A stretch of 64,000 nt of DNA from Caenorhabditis elegans. Lineage: Eukaryota; Nematoda; Chromadorea; Rhabditida; Rhabditidae. How positions within the stretch are numbered: the first letter of the stretch is position 1; each line of letters opens with the position of its first letter. Location: contig NC_003280.10 in NCBI RefSeq assembly GCF_000002985.6, positions 2,666,001 through 2,730,000 of the forward strand. Reading direction: 5' to 3'. Made by a program: the position numbers and the translations under genes. A model generated the notes under the pieces. It saw only the letters and a list, made by a program, of their open reading frames with translations. It was not told the origin of the DNA and did no database searches. Shown one piece after another: positions 35,389 to 46,956 of the stretch.

Positions 35389-36857
35389 TCAACTCATTTG
35401 GGAAGGCTTCAGGGAAAGCACTGACAATCCGGTTCTCGCGATTTTTCTGAAATATAACAAAAATCGAACGGGTTTTCTGGGTTTTAACTCACTTTTTACG
35501 TTTAACAAGTGATAACACATACTTCCGATATGGCGGGAACGTGGCAATGAGCACCAAGACATTGAGTGAGGAGTGAGAACAGGCGATAACCAGGAGATAC
35601 TCTACGATTACTGAAATGAACCTACACTGTCCTCTATTTATACTGAACAACGCGACAAATACTAGAGCAAGGGGTGGGATGAAGCAGACACCTGACGTGG
35701 CGAATTGTGCAAGGAGGCTCCAAACGGCGGCCCGATGCTTTTGGTAGTTTGAGGCAGAGATTTGAGTTTTTAAAAGTGAGAGCATTCGAAAAATGTTTGC
35801 TATAACAATACATAAAACTAAAAATGCAAATATTCCACATGAAACTGCAAAAATCACGGTGCCCAAGAAATACGCATCAGCTTCGTAGATGGAAAAGTTC
35901 GGGAGACTTTGGAAACCTTGGAGGTATTCGGGGAAATTCTGAAAGACGTCGGCTAGACAAGCATACGGTTTAGTAACTACTGGTCAATACAATCCGCTAT
36001 AAAGATTAGAAGACTTTCAGGCAGGCCATTTGCCACTTAACATGGCGTCAGAGTGTCTCGTGTCGGCTTGACCTACGTAGATCTACAAAAAATGCGGGGG
36101 AAGAAACGCATAGTTCTCAACCCATTTCGCATGGTTAAGAACGTGCTGACGTCACATTTTTTCAGGCAAAAAATTCCCGCATTTTTTGTAGATCAACCCG
36201 TAATGGGACAGCCTGGCACCACGTTCCACTTTGAAATAGCTTCCCGTCGCGCTGTAAACCTACCATCCTAACATATTCCATTTGCTGCTCCGGGTCAATG
36301 CTGGTCTGAGAAAATAGTGCACCCATTGCACAAATATGAAATGCTAGAAATGCGAAAAAACTCCAAACCAGCCAGTTCGGTATTGCATATTTTCTGAGCG
36401 TTGAGGCAATTGTCTGATGTTTTCGTAGAAAACAGAAGATCATACTTTCAATCTGATAGATTTCGCTGAGCATTAGCATTGTCTGAAAAAATGACCATTT
36501 TACAAATAGACGCAGACAGCTTCTAACCTACCAGACAAAAATGTGTTGTTACTCCGAATTGAGCCAAGAAACCCATACTGTATCCAGCGAGAATCGGATA
36601 TAATTCAACGGGTTGCATGAGGAATGTCAAAATTATATCGGTTGATGTGCAGGCTAGCTAAAACTCTAACGTTTTTTTTTCAAAATTGTGCCAAAAGTCA
36701 CCTGAAAATAGAGCAAAAAATATCGAAAATTATCGATTTTATCGCTTCTGAATAAAACAAGGTAAATCGAAAAGGAGTCGAACAGTATGGATATTACTCC
36801 AATTACGTGATAATAAGTTGTTAGCCAATATGGAATAGAAAAGTCTATATCGAACAT
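35389..36857 (-). CDS. Serpentine receptor class I (sri) chemoreceptor
   Basis: It begins MFDIDFSIPYWLTTYYHVIG at 36857. It shows KIDNFRYFLLYFQ, a PLYPILAGYSMGF segment, KHQTIASTLRKYAIP, YEADAYFLGTVIFAVSCG, QKHRAAVWSLLAQFATS, FPPYRKYVLSLVKRKK and a last exon ending GLSVLSLKPSQMS (stop 35389-35391). Seven membrane segments are retained. An intron houses the GTGGTGTCA-type inverted repeat at 36038-36223. It is the third of the head-to-tail sri trio. Confidence 0.85.
36038..36223. repeat. Inverted repeat with GGCGTCAGAGTGTCTCG arms
   Basis: Same dispersed palindrome as at 4185, within an sri intron. Arms near 36045 and 36222 (GGGACAGCCTGGCACCACG), core CTCAACCCATTTCGCATGGT and two ATTTTTTGTAGATC-type blocks. 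Confidence 0.75.
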
Positions 36858-37039
36858 TTTTATGATTTCATAGGAAGAAAAAGTGATATAAACTAGACGC
36901 GCGGGAGTACATAAATTTATAAATTATTGAACAGGTGATTTTTTTTTTTCAGAAAGTGCTAACTGGCTAACTATTCTTTCAGTATCTTGACTGATCTCAT
37001 TGTTGGCAAGAGCTACTTTTGCTTTGCCTACTTTTGGAG

Positions 37040-37350
37040 CTTGTATCTTTTTAACGGCTAGAGATAGAAAACATCTTCAACTGCTAAACAACTTAGCTTA
37101 AAATTTGCCACATTTTGTCAATTGAAACCTTTTTGATAGCTCACACCGCTGCAGAGATACGCAGGGTTCCGTTCCAAGACGCCGAGAGACAATGAGGTGA
37201 GGGGAGACGCACAGTGCCTCGTTGCCTGCGTCTCCCCTCCACCCACACCCTCGCGACTCTGATTTTTCATCCCTTTTTTTAAGCTTGTATCTCTTTACCG
37301 GGTGAAGATAGTGAGAAATTTTCAATTGCTGAAATGTACAGCTTAAATTT
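37040..37350. repeat. Foldback element of the GAGACGCAG family
   Basis: Arms TTTTGTCAATTGAAACCTTT and TTTTCAATTGCTGAAAT, with inner boxes GCTGCAGAGATACGC and GTATCTCTTTACC, surround GGGGAGACGCACAGTGCCTC. It sits between an sri start and an srh end. Confidence 0.75.
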
Positions 37351-37420
37351 TTGCGACGGTTGAGATAATATTTAAAATTTGAGAAATTTATTAAACAGTA
37401 ACAAATTTAAAAAAGAAAAT

Positions 37421-39267
37421 TCATACAATTGCTACAATTGCAGACAACTGAACTTCCCGGACACTAGAAACGCGACTTTTTGCCCTCCACGTCATACAAG
37501 TCGGCAGAAAGACCTTCAGCGACTCCCTGTACGGTTTATGCACCGCCAACGTGGTAAATGTCGATAAAAGTCCGTGAAATGCCAGGCTTATAAACACAAA
37601 ATTGTTGCAAGCCTGACTGAAGCTCCCGAAAATCCACGAAAAAAACACGTAAACCGTCGGAAATGCGTAGGCGATCATCGGAATCGACACTTGCGCGTAG
37701 AGAGCATTCGAGAACCGTTTTTGCAGAGTTGACGTCACTTTTGACAGGTTTTTAAGACGTTTTTGCAGTTCCTTTACGGAATAGACGATGAGAAATATGA
37801 TTTGAGCAAAGACGAATATGGAGAGCAGGCCCATATCTAGAAGTATAAACGAGATGCTTGTGGAGGCGACGAAGAAATTTGGGTTTTCGTAGATTTTTGG
37901 CGGGAGGCATGGGATGGTCTGGAAATTATTGTGCAATTTTTGTGTAGCCGTTGTGTGGGCGTGGTCTAGCCATTTTTAGGCCAAAATTTTTAAAGCTCAC
38001 CTCTATTGTATATTTTTGAATATCTCGCTGCCCCGGATGTAAAATATAAATTGGAACCAAAAACGCCACGGCCGCCACGCAGTTCGCAGCGATGTATACA
38101 TATCGACAAAGGCGAGTTTTCAAATTCTGAGAATTTGGGCCATGTTTCATAGAATGATGTCGATTTTTGTAGAAATTGATTATAGAAATCGCGGTGTACG
38201 AGGCGCAGATTATCAGAATAGATGCCTGATATCCAGGTGGGACACCCAAAAATGAGAGGAATCCGAGAGGAATACCTCCGGGAATCGGAAATATTACATA
38301 TGGGACAATAAGGAAACAAATGGTGATGTCGAGGAGGGAGCTCCTGGAATTTGGAAAAAATTTTGAAAAAAAATTTCCAAGAAACTGAAAAAAAACGTTC
38401 AACATTTTTATTCATAAAATATTTTATTCTGAAAATATTTTTTGAGTTTTTTTTTTTAATTTGATTTTATATCACTAAATATTACTTTTTTAAATTATGG
38501 TTTTTAATTTTAATTCTTTTATTTTTTAAAACATATTTCGAGTTTTCGAAAATTCTCAAATATTTATTGTATTGTATTTATTACGATTGAAATCGTGATC
38601 AAAAATAAATAGTGAATAGACATGAATAAGTGAAAGCCCAAACATCATAGCGACTTCATAAGAAATTTGTTTTTAAAGTATTTTTAAAATTAGTAAAAAA
38701 TAGAAAAATTGCTCGAAAATGTTTGAAAATTGAGATTTTTAAAAATCTCAAGCTTTTCTATAAATTTGAAGTTTACAACTGCTATAAAATGTTTCAAAAC
38801 TGATTTAAAACGAAAGAAAAATTTAAAAAATTAACCCTTAAATTAACCCGAATTTTCAGAAATTGTGAACTTTTTTTAACTAAGAATAATTCAGTTTATT
38901 TACAGACTAAACCCTTTAAAATCTGTTTTTTACCACTATTTTCAAAAATTTAATTTCGAAAAAAAATTAATTTGTATTAATTTAATTTAAAATTAATTTA
39001 ATTTCAATTAAACATATTTTTAATGAAACCAATTTATTTTCAAAAATAAAAATTTTCCCAAAAAATTTGAATTTTACCAAACTTCCCAACTCACCAAAAA
39101 TGGAGCAAAAACATGCTCATCTTCACCGACTTCATTTTCTGCGGTGTCTTGAACAAAATCACATATCCACCGAAAAGGTGTACGGGCACCTGAATAACAG
39201 TCATCAAGTGAAGAACCATCGCAAATCCCTGCTGAGATGCCAGTCCAAGATCATTAAATTCGCACAT
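37421..39267 (-). CDS. Serpentine receptor class H (srh) chemoreceptor
   Basis: Three exons (39095-39267, 38001-38343, 37421-37918) join in frame into 337 residues. The SRH signature is the N-terminal helix VLHLMTVIQVPVHLFGGYVI followed by LFKTPQKMKSVKMSM. Later come IPGGIPLGFLSFLGVPPGYQ, FQTIPCLPPKIYENPNFFVA and the TM7 exit VHKPYR. Seven membrane segments are visible. It is predicted to be a chemosensory GPCR distinct from the sri genes beside it. Intron 1 is about 750 bases of AT-rich filler. The start at MCEFNDLG is preceded by in-frame ATG codons, so a slightly longer N-terminus is possible. Confidence 0.85.
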
Positions 39268-40169
39268 TTTTCGGATTTTTTGTGCTTGTGTTTTCTTGGT
39301 TGGAGGAAATGGAAACAAAAAAAACAAAAGAAAAAAGAAAAATTGGAGCCCAGGTGCTCACACTGCCGCCGCCGTCATTTAATTAGTCTTGGTAGTGGTG
39401 ACAAGCAAAAATTCTGGGAAAAGTTTGATTCTCGAAACAAGAAAACATTCCCACAGCTTTTCAAAATCGGAATCAGCCATACTCTGAAAATCTTTGAAGA
39501 AAACTCTGGGCAGATTACTTTACTAGACGAAACATTTCACGCTGATCATTTCTCTATTTGACATTTTTTCGATATCTCTATTCCCTGCAGAGATACGGGG
39601 GTTGAAAGTTAGAGTGGCAAAAGATCGGAGCGCAAGGGGAGACGCAGACGGCGAGACAACCTGCGTCTCGTCTCGCCCCAAAGTATCTCCCCTTTTTCCC
39701 GTTCGATGCTGAACACGCCAACTTCAAACCCTTGTAACTCTTCAACCGATAAAGCTATCAAAATATTTTCAATTGCAAAAATACTTTAAATTTTACGCTT
39801 AACATTTTGTTAGTTGAAAACTTTTTCATATTTTTGACCGCAACAGAGTTATAAACGTTTAAAGTAAGTAGAGTTGAACAGTGGCACTGACAAAATACCT
39901 GAAATTAAATGGTGAAACCTTTGTTGGTTAACAATTTTTTATAACGCTTAAAGTAACAAAAACAACAAAAACATTTCAATGGAAAACTAGCTGAAATAAA
40001 AATAAAAGAATAAAGTAATATTACCGAAATTTTAAGAACAAGTGAGATTTATAATTTTGAGGAAAAAGTATGCAAGAATGTGAATGAGAATCTAGGAAAA
40101 TTTACGAATTGGGGTGGGAATAAGAATCTCATAGGAAAAAATTTTAAGCTTTTGAGAATCAAGAACAAG
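39268..40169. repeat. Intergenic with a GAGACGCAG foldback element (39500-39800)
   Basis: The element has arms ACATTTTTTCGATATCTCTA and TTGTAACTCTTCAACCGATA around GGGGAGACGCAGACGGCGAG. No coding sequence is supported in the rest. Confidence 0.6.
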
Positions 40170-41938
40170 CTAATTCCCGAAAAACTTTGTGACTGGCCAC
40201 TTGTTGACTGTAAGTGACCTAACATTTTCAGCACTCGTCACAAAACAAGTGATAATTTTCCGAATTGGTCGAGCCCTTCCTCCAGCGTCATACTGCACAT
40301 TTCCACAGTACAACTGCTCAGAAAGAGCCGTCACCAGGACTTCCTTATCGTTGATTTTCCAGTAAACCTGCATCTGGCCGTTGATGTTCACACGTTCACC
40401 AATGTAATTTCCGCGTTGAACGATTTGCTGGATATAGGTTTGGAACTTTTCCAAGAGCTTGAGCAGATCTGAAAACAGAAAATGTTTGCTTACAGTAATC
40501 CTACAGTACCATTACAGTACCTTCATACTTTTGCCTAGCGTTTTGAACAGCAGTAACAATATGTACAACAATATTTATATAGTGCCCTAGCAGTATTCCT
40601 ACAGTACCACTACAGTAATCCTACAGTAACCTTTCAGTAACACATGTAGTGGCCTCACAGAAACGACAGCAAACCTACAGTATTCTAATAGTACCTTAGC
40701 AGTAATGCTACAGCACCCCCAAAAGTACAACTACAGCGCCATTACAGTGCTGCTACAGTAATCCAACAAGACTCCTACAGTAATACTACAGAAATCCTAC
40801 ATCACCCTTTCTGCAACCCCCACCCTACAGTAAGAGCATTTTTACCAAAATCCAAATACATTTCTTAATATTTACCTCGATACTCCGATTCGGACAATTT
40901 CTGAATCTCCTTCTCTAGCACAATATTCAGATCGCGGTTGTTCTCCTTTCTGAGCTGTTGCACCAGTTGTTTCAGATTTCCCGGAAGCGCATCCAGAAGA
41001 TCTTCACCAAATTTGAACTCATGACCATGTCTAATCAATGAATGGAGAAGTCCTTCACGTGTATTGTTCGCCAGGGCAACCATCTGAAAAATGCTGAAAA
41101 ATTTTCTTTTAATAGCATTACTCCTTACCGTATACGAGAAATTCTCCGGAGCCACGATGCTCATCCAGAACTGATTCCTTGAAGCATAGAGATTCTCAAC
41201 CTTCCCGTTGTTGTTGTTGGGATTCTGCTCATTTTGAAGGAACACATTCGGATGACGATCTTGTAATGTGTCTTTGGGCTCCTGGGATGAGTAGAAACCA
41301 CCTCTACTGGAGCGCTTATCGCTCGTGTTGTAGCTGCCCGCATCGGAGCGGAACTTCGGGTTGAAGGCATCGCGTTGCTGTCTGGAAGATGTTAGAGGTC
41401 AGACCTTCAAGTACCGGGCAGAAACTCACGCTTTGAACAGCTCAAAGATCTCCTCCGTAGTCGATCCATCTTCTTGGAAATTGCCGATCACACGAATCGC
41501 TTCTTGACTCGGAGGATTTCTAGACTTGACGACTTGATCGAAAGTGGGATCATACCAATATTCTGATGTACGATTCAAAGAATTCGTGCTCTCAGGAGTA
41601 CTTTGGTAATTTGCACGACTCGAGGAAGTTTTTCTCTCATCTGACGAGTAAGCGATCCCTCTGTGTAAAGAAAATAATTTGATCAGCGCGTAAGCACAAT
41701 ATCCGATGCTTCCAAGGTAAACCGCCCATGAAAGCATACCAACAACCAACGTTGCAGTACTTGTGCCAATGATTGCACCAAGCTTTGTGGCGAGTAGGGC
41801 ACTGAGCCTGGTGCCGAGGACTGTTCCGAGCCTTGTAGAAACATAAGCTCCGAGTTTCGGACCGAGAAGTCTGGTAAGCATGGTGGAAAGTAGGCCGCCT
41901 GAACCTACGGCCATTTTAGCAGCAATATGTGCCTCCAT
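40170..41938 (-). CDS. Uncharacterised membrane protein, intact member of a tandem trio
   Basis: Four exons (41430-41938, 41129-41381, 40876-41083, 40170-40468) give 422 residues. The N-terminus has alanine/leucine/glycine-rich, Arg-spaced helices (LGAYVSTRLGTVLGTRLSAL) and a membrane segment (TLVVGMLSWAVYLGSIGYCA). A low-complexity linker follows, then YWYDPTFDQVV and a C-terminal region of two parts: EGLLHSLIRHGHEF, and QRGNYIGERVNINGQMQVYW ending in RPIRKIITCFVTSAENV. All of these blocks recur in the two neighbours. I recognise no named domain. The DGSTTEEIFELFKA segment before the exon 1/2 junction is acidic. It looks like a nematode-specific family. Confidence 0.72.
40480..40835. repeat. 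Minisatellite of CTACAGTA-like units in an intron
   Basis: About thirty units based on ATCCTACAGTA and ACCATTACAGTA fill the last intron of the gene at 40170. The same motif, inverted, forms the array at 27655. Confidence 0.85.
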
Positions 41939-42219
41939 TGTTTTGAGGCGTTCGCAGAAGACGGAAAGAATGAATATTGAAAACGGAATGCGGTGTTTAC
42001 ATGTAAACTTTTAAGGCTGAGCAATGATATTGTTGTTGTCCATAGTGAGGGTGGAGACGCAGACGTAAAAAACAAAACACGCGGTATGCCTGCGTCTCTC
42101 ACTTGTCGACGCCAATTTGAAATTTAGTTCCGGCAAATGATAATATAAAAAATGATGCAAAGAATGATATATTCTATATTTTCATTTATATATATTATAT
42201 AATAAAAATCACATCACAC

Positions 42220-43339
42220 TTATTTATATTGCATTGTCACTGGCCAACTTTCTCTAATTTTCTTTACATTTTGTGCAGATGTAACAAAAATAGTAATAAT
42301 TGTCTTAATAGGTCGTGGCGGTCTTGTAGTGTCGTACTCGAGTTTTCCATTCCACAATTGTTCGGAAACAGCGAGGACTAGGTAGTCAGATCCATTTATG
42401 TCCCAAAAGATTTGCACCTGCCCGTTGGTGTTCACACGCTCCCCGCGGTAGTTCTTCGACTGGACAATTCGTTGTATGAAGACGTGAAATTCTCCCAATA
42501 GTTTCAATAGATCTGTGAAAATTGAATAGTATGATCTACGTTTTATCAGTTACTCTCACCTTCATAATCGTCATCCGTGACCTCCTTCATTCGTAGGTTC
42601 TTGTTCAACTTCTTGTTCCCCAATTTATCATTCACTTCTCGAAGAGCCTTCACCTCAAGTGACTTGGGATCACGTCTAGAATGTCTTTCAGGACAAGATC
42701 GTTGTTCGGGAGGTTGCAGAACTGATTTCCATGTCTGATCAGGGAATGGAGAAGACCTTCCTTTGCGCAGTTTGCTACCACAGCGGTCTATAAACGTTCA
42801 GGTACATCCTACCTTTAGCTCCAACTTACAGTAAATTTAAAGCTATCAGGCATCACCACCAGTTCAAAAAACAGATCTCTAGATGAATACGCCTTGTGGA
42901 CACCTCCCCGACCGTTTGGATTCCGCTCGTCTTTCAGGTACACGTTTGGATGTTGCTCTTGCAGAGTTCCTTTTGGTAGTTGTGATGAATAAGAGGAAGC
43001 TCTACTGACACGTTTGTCGTTGGTGTTATAGCTGCCCCCGTCGGTGCGGGATTTTGGGTTGAACGCGTTGCTTTGCTGACTGGAAAAGGTACTTATTAGA
43101 AAAATTGAGGTCTTGGGTACTTACGCTTTGAATATCCGAAGAAGGTCGTTCAAATCCAGTGCCGGAGCATCAGGATTGAAATTTGCAATCATTTCCAGCG
43201 CATCGCTACACGGTGGATCAGCAGCGACCACAATTCGGTCAACACGAGGATCATACCAGTACTCCTTCCTATCTTCTATCAGACGGTGTGGACCAGATCC
43301 ACCGATCGGTGCTCTTTTTGACAGAGTTGCAGAAAACAT
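42220..43339 (-). pseudogene. Second member of the tandem trio, frameshifted and N-terminally short
   Basis: It keeps four recognisable exons: KEYWYDPRVDRIVV, AFNPKSRTDGGSYNTNDKR, EGLLHSLIRHGNQF and ERVNTNGQVQIFWDINGSDY with RPIKTIITIFVTSAQNV. The hydrophobic N-terminus of the first member is absent; a start at MFSATLSKRAP is all that precedes YWYDP. In exon 3 the frame reads ILDVIPSHLR then TGA at about 42644-42646, while the +1 frame (DPKSLEVKALREVNDKLGNK) continues the homologous helix into the next splice site. A one-base indel near 42675-42700 is the simplest reason. It is probably a pseudogene. Confidence 0.6.
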
Positions 43340-43670
43340 TAATTTTCTGCTTGGAGAAATGTGAATTAGGAAGAAATGTGAAAAATGAAGAAAATAGTGA
43401 AGTAGCCCTGTCGTATAAAAACGTTATCAGTGCCATGAATGAGGAAGCGTTGGAAAGTATTGCTAAGCCTTAATATATTGACGTTCTTGTCAGTAAGAAA
43501 AGTTTAAACCTGCGAAAAATTAAAGTGTAGACGAAAGTATTTTTCACACAAATTTTCAGACTCGCACCGGTTGCCTTTTTTGCTTTTTTTTTAAGTTGTT
43601 TTCTTTCAATGTTCAAATACATATACATTTATTGAAATTACAATTTGGAAAAAAACGTGAAAAATTAAAT

Positions 43671-45109
43671 TTAGAATGGCTTAAAACAGCCATGGTTTTT
43701 TGTTATTGGCCACCGCGATTCTTTCCAGTATTTCACCTTTTCCATACTTGTTACAAACATTGTGATTATTTTTCTGATTGGCCTGCACGGTGAATGCAAA
43801 TCATAGCCGTCTCTTGGTGCGTAGAGTAGTTCGGATAGACAAATGACAAGAACTTTGGTATCATTAATTCTATAAAATACCTGTATTTGTCCGTTATTGT
43901 TAATACGTTCGCCAAGATACTTCCCTTCTTTGCAGATTTTCTGGATGAATTTCTGAAACTCTTTGAGTAGCTTGAGAACACCTGAAAATATATGAATCAT
44001 TTGTTTGATTTATTTATGCAGGTCTACCTAAATAAAAACTGTCCGATAGTAACCACTTTTCTAGTTTATTTAATAGTGTTTTCAATGTTTCTTTGTTCGT
44101 GCATTCACGAATTTTTTTTAGCAACTCTTTCAAAGATTTCGAAAGAATATTCAGAAGATCACTGTGAAATCTGCTCTGTTGTTGAAGACCTGTCAACTGG
44201 TCTCCGTGTCTGATCAGGGAGTGGAGGAGGCCTTCAAATGCATTGTTTGCAATTGCATTATTTTCAACCTAAATTTTCAGTTTTAGGCTAGTCTTTTTTA
44301 TTTGTATTTATATAAATTTTTGTACCATCTAAAAAAATTTTATTTAGCATGTTTTTTTTTATGGAAACCAACAAAAACACTTACGCTTCAAACAATTCTT
44401 TAAGTTTATCTTGTCCTCTTGGTACATTCCCAGCAACATAATTAGCTATTACGCGAACTTCATCAGTAGAAGACGAATCATTGGAAAACGTGAATTTTTC
44501 TGTTTTGGAATTATACCGATACTGTTTGGTTTTGCGAACAGAAGGAAGTTTTGGAGGAATCTTCATTTGAGATGGGATGTAAACAGGGCCAGGACAATTC
44601 CGCCGTCCGCAATAAGGACATACACGTTCACCAGAACATGATGATTCACTCTGAGGGACGGGTTGATGAGAGTTGGATAGTTCACTCTGGAAGACGGCTT
44701 GAGGAATACTAGTGAGTCCATTCCAACAAACATCCTGATATGGAAACCATGGTTCACTCCAAGTGGCGGGTTGATGAAAATTGGAAAATTGATTGGAAGA
44801 AATGTCTTGATGAGTACAGGTAGGTTCATTCCAAGAAACCTCTTCATAACTGGGTGGATGTTCACGGGATACTTCCGATGTGTCGTCGTGAAAGTGGTTC
44901 CAAACAGAATTGACTGCAATATATGACACCACGACGACAGGTATTGCAACGGCAACAGTACCCAGGAGACCCGTTCCAGCAACCAATTTAGCAGTAGCAG
45001 CCAAAAATTCAAAAAACATTCTCGAAACTACATGGAAAAAGGGAATACGACTGAAACTGGAATGGCATAGGTTTTTATACAGATTGTTATCAGTTTCATC
45101 ACTCGGCAA
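43671..45109 (-). pseudogene. Third member of the tandem trio, exon 2 lost
   Basis: Exon 1 (44395-45109) encodes a membrane segment (LLGTVAVAIPVVVVSYIAV), a Ser/Pro/Trp-rich linker with a CPYCGRRNCPG cysteine cluster, and YRYNSKTEKFTFSND. The third exon (44028-44268, EGLLHSLIRHGDQL) and last exon (43671-43981, ERINNNGQIQVFYRINDTKV) are present. The exon corresponding to AFNPKxRxDxGSYNTxDKR is missing. Joining exon 1 (ending in a split codon) to exon 3 (starting in phase 0) shifts the frame and gives an early stop. Either the gene is dead or it uses a splice I cannot see. Confidence 0.5.
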
Positions 45110-45760
45110 AGCATGAAGAAAGGTAGAAAATGTATTAGGAATATCGATGTCTCATGACCCTACTCCCCCGCATGGTGTAGAAATTGAACGGTTTTGTAGA
45201 AACTTCCAGTCAAGATTCGATTTTGATTTTTTTTTTTTCTGAAATATTAATTTAAGAAACGATGTGTTATCCTTTAGACATTGTGAAATACAATTTCGAT
45301 GATTTCGTGGAGGAAAAATTAATTTATTGTGAAATACAAAGGAGTACATCGTTATTTGAAAACTTTCGATGTTGAAAAGTCAACAACTGAGTAAGGATGA
45401 GTATTATTTCAGAATTGAATTTTAATCAGAGGAATCATTTGTTTGTTTTAATAAAAAACAACTTTATGGACGAAATTTTTCCAATTATGTGCTGAGAACC
45501 GTAAGAAACACCGTTTCGAAAGTATATGTGGTGGAATGAAAATAGTCAATTTCATTTTTTTTAGAAAACAAGAAGACTAGCAAATCGGAGATTTGCTAGG
45601 CTTCGCAGTTTGGTTCGGCGTAGAGTAACTCAAGAATAATTCGCTGTATTAATATTTAGCCAAGTGTTGAGTAAATGTCAAGTAAATGTGCTGAAGTTTG
45701 TCAAGACCGGCCAAATTTAGTTTAATGATAATTTTATAAATAACAATTTCCACTTTTCAA
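45110..45760. other. Intergenic, no gene seen
   Basis: AT-rich sequence upstream of the third trio member. No open frame with splice support. Confidence 0.45.
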
Positions 45761-45769
45761 ATTGCACTT

Positions 45770-46190
45770 AACGGTTCCCCACAGTTGTCCAACGCTTCTA
45801 CATGTATTCGGGCCTGCGGCCCTCATTGTGAATTATTGGGCTCAAAATAGGCTTAACAGTTGTCCAACGCTTCTATGTGTATTCGGGCCTGTGGCCCTGA
45901 ACCTGAATTATTTAGCTAAAAATAGGCTTGACGGATCTCCAACACTTCTTCGTGTATTCGGGCATGCGGCCCTCAACTCGGGTTTATTGGGCTCAGAATA
46001 GGCTTAATGGCTGTCCAATACTTTTGTGTATTCGGGCCTGCGGCCCTCAATCCGGATTACCTGACCTTTCCAAAAACAGACGTAGTTATGGAAACATACG
46101 TCTCATAGAAGGCCTCCAGCCTGCTCTGCTGGAAGTGAGGTTTAAAGTCACCAAAATGTCCGAGAAGTGCGGTCCTCAATAGGATTAGAA
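45770..46190. repeat. Diverged copies of the CGGGCCTGCGGCCCTCAA repeat
   Basis: Four copies of TATTCGGGCCTGCGGCCCTC at 75-90 base spacing, separated by AATAGGCTTAACGG...GTCCAACGCTTCT. They are related to the homogeneous array at 46957, but with a different spacer. Confidence 0.8.
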
Positions 46191-46956
46191 AAAAGTAGAA
46201 ATCTCGAAAAATCTTAAAAATTAAATTCTCCTCACGTTATAAAAATAAGAAATGAAATTGATCATTTTCCTCTCATAAATAGAGAGAGAGAGAGTGGTAG
46301 AAAAGTTTTTCACGTTTAATCCATCCATTTAATTTTGCAAAATTTGAATGATGGCCTACATTTTGGAAAGTTGGTCAATTTTTTTCCAAATAGTTTCAAA
46401 AAATTGGTAATTCGAAGTTCTATCTTGTGCACAAATTGGAACCAAATGCCAGAAAAACTGAAGATTTGGGACTGAAAAACATAAAACTCACCAGTACAAA
46501 GAAAATATTCAATTTTCAACTATTGGGCAACTATTTTTGAGGCATTCGCACTTATTGAACGCAAATGCGCCAGCTATGAGCCAAGTTATTAAAGCTTAAG
46601 GTTTGTACATTTTTGTCGGACACTCACGTGTCGAAAAGTTGCCCTTATTTTTTATTTCTGTCAAGAATGCAATTTCAGGATTTAATATAGGAAGAGGCAG
46701 ACTAGCGCGGCGGAGCCGCGCCAGCCCTTCGGGTATTGGGTGTGCCCGAAAAAATGGGGTCACTACGACCAAAACTGACTGAGTTATGGCCATTTGAAGT
46801 TTATATCATTTTTGGATCTATATTTATTATATTCGGGCCTGCGGCCCTCAACCTGACTTATTGGGCTCAGAATAGGTTTCACGGTTGCCCAACACTTCTT
46901 CGTGTATTGCCTGTTTTGCTGAGAATGTGGTTAGAAGTTCCCTACAGTTTTAATGA

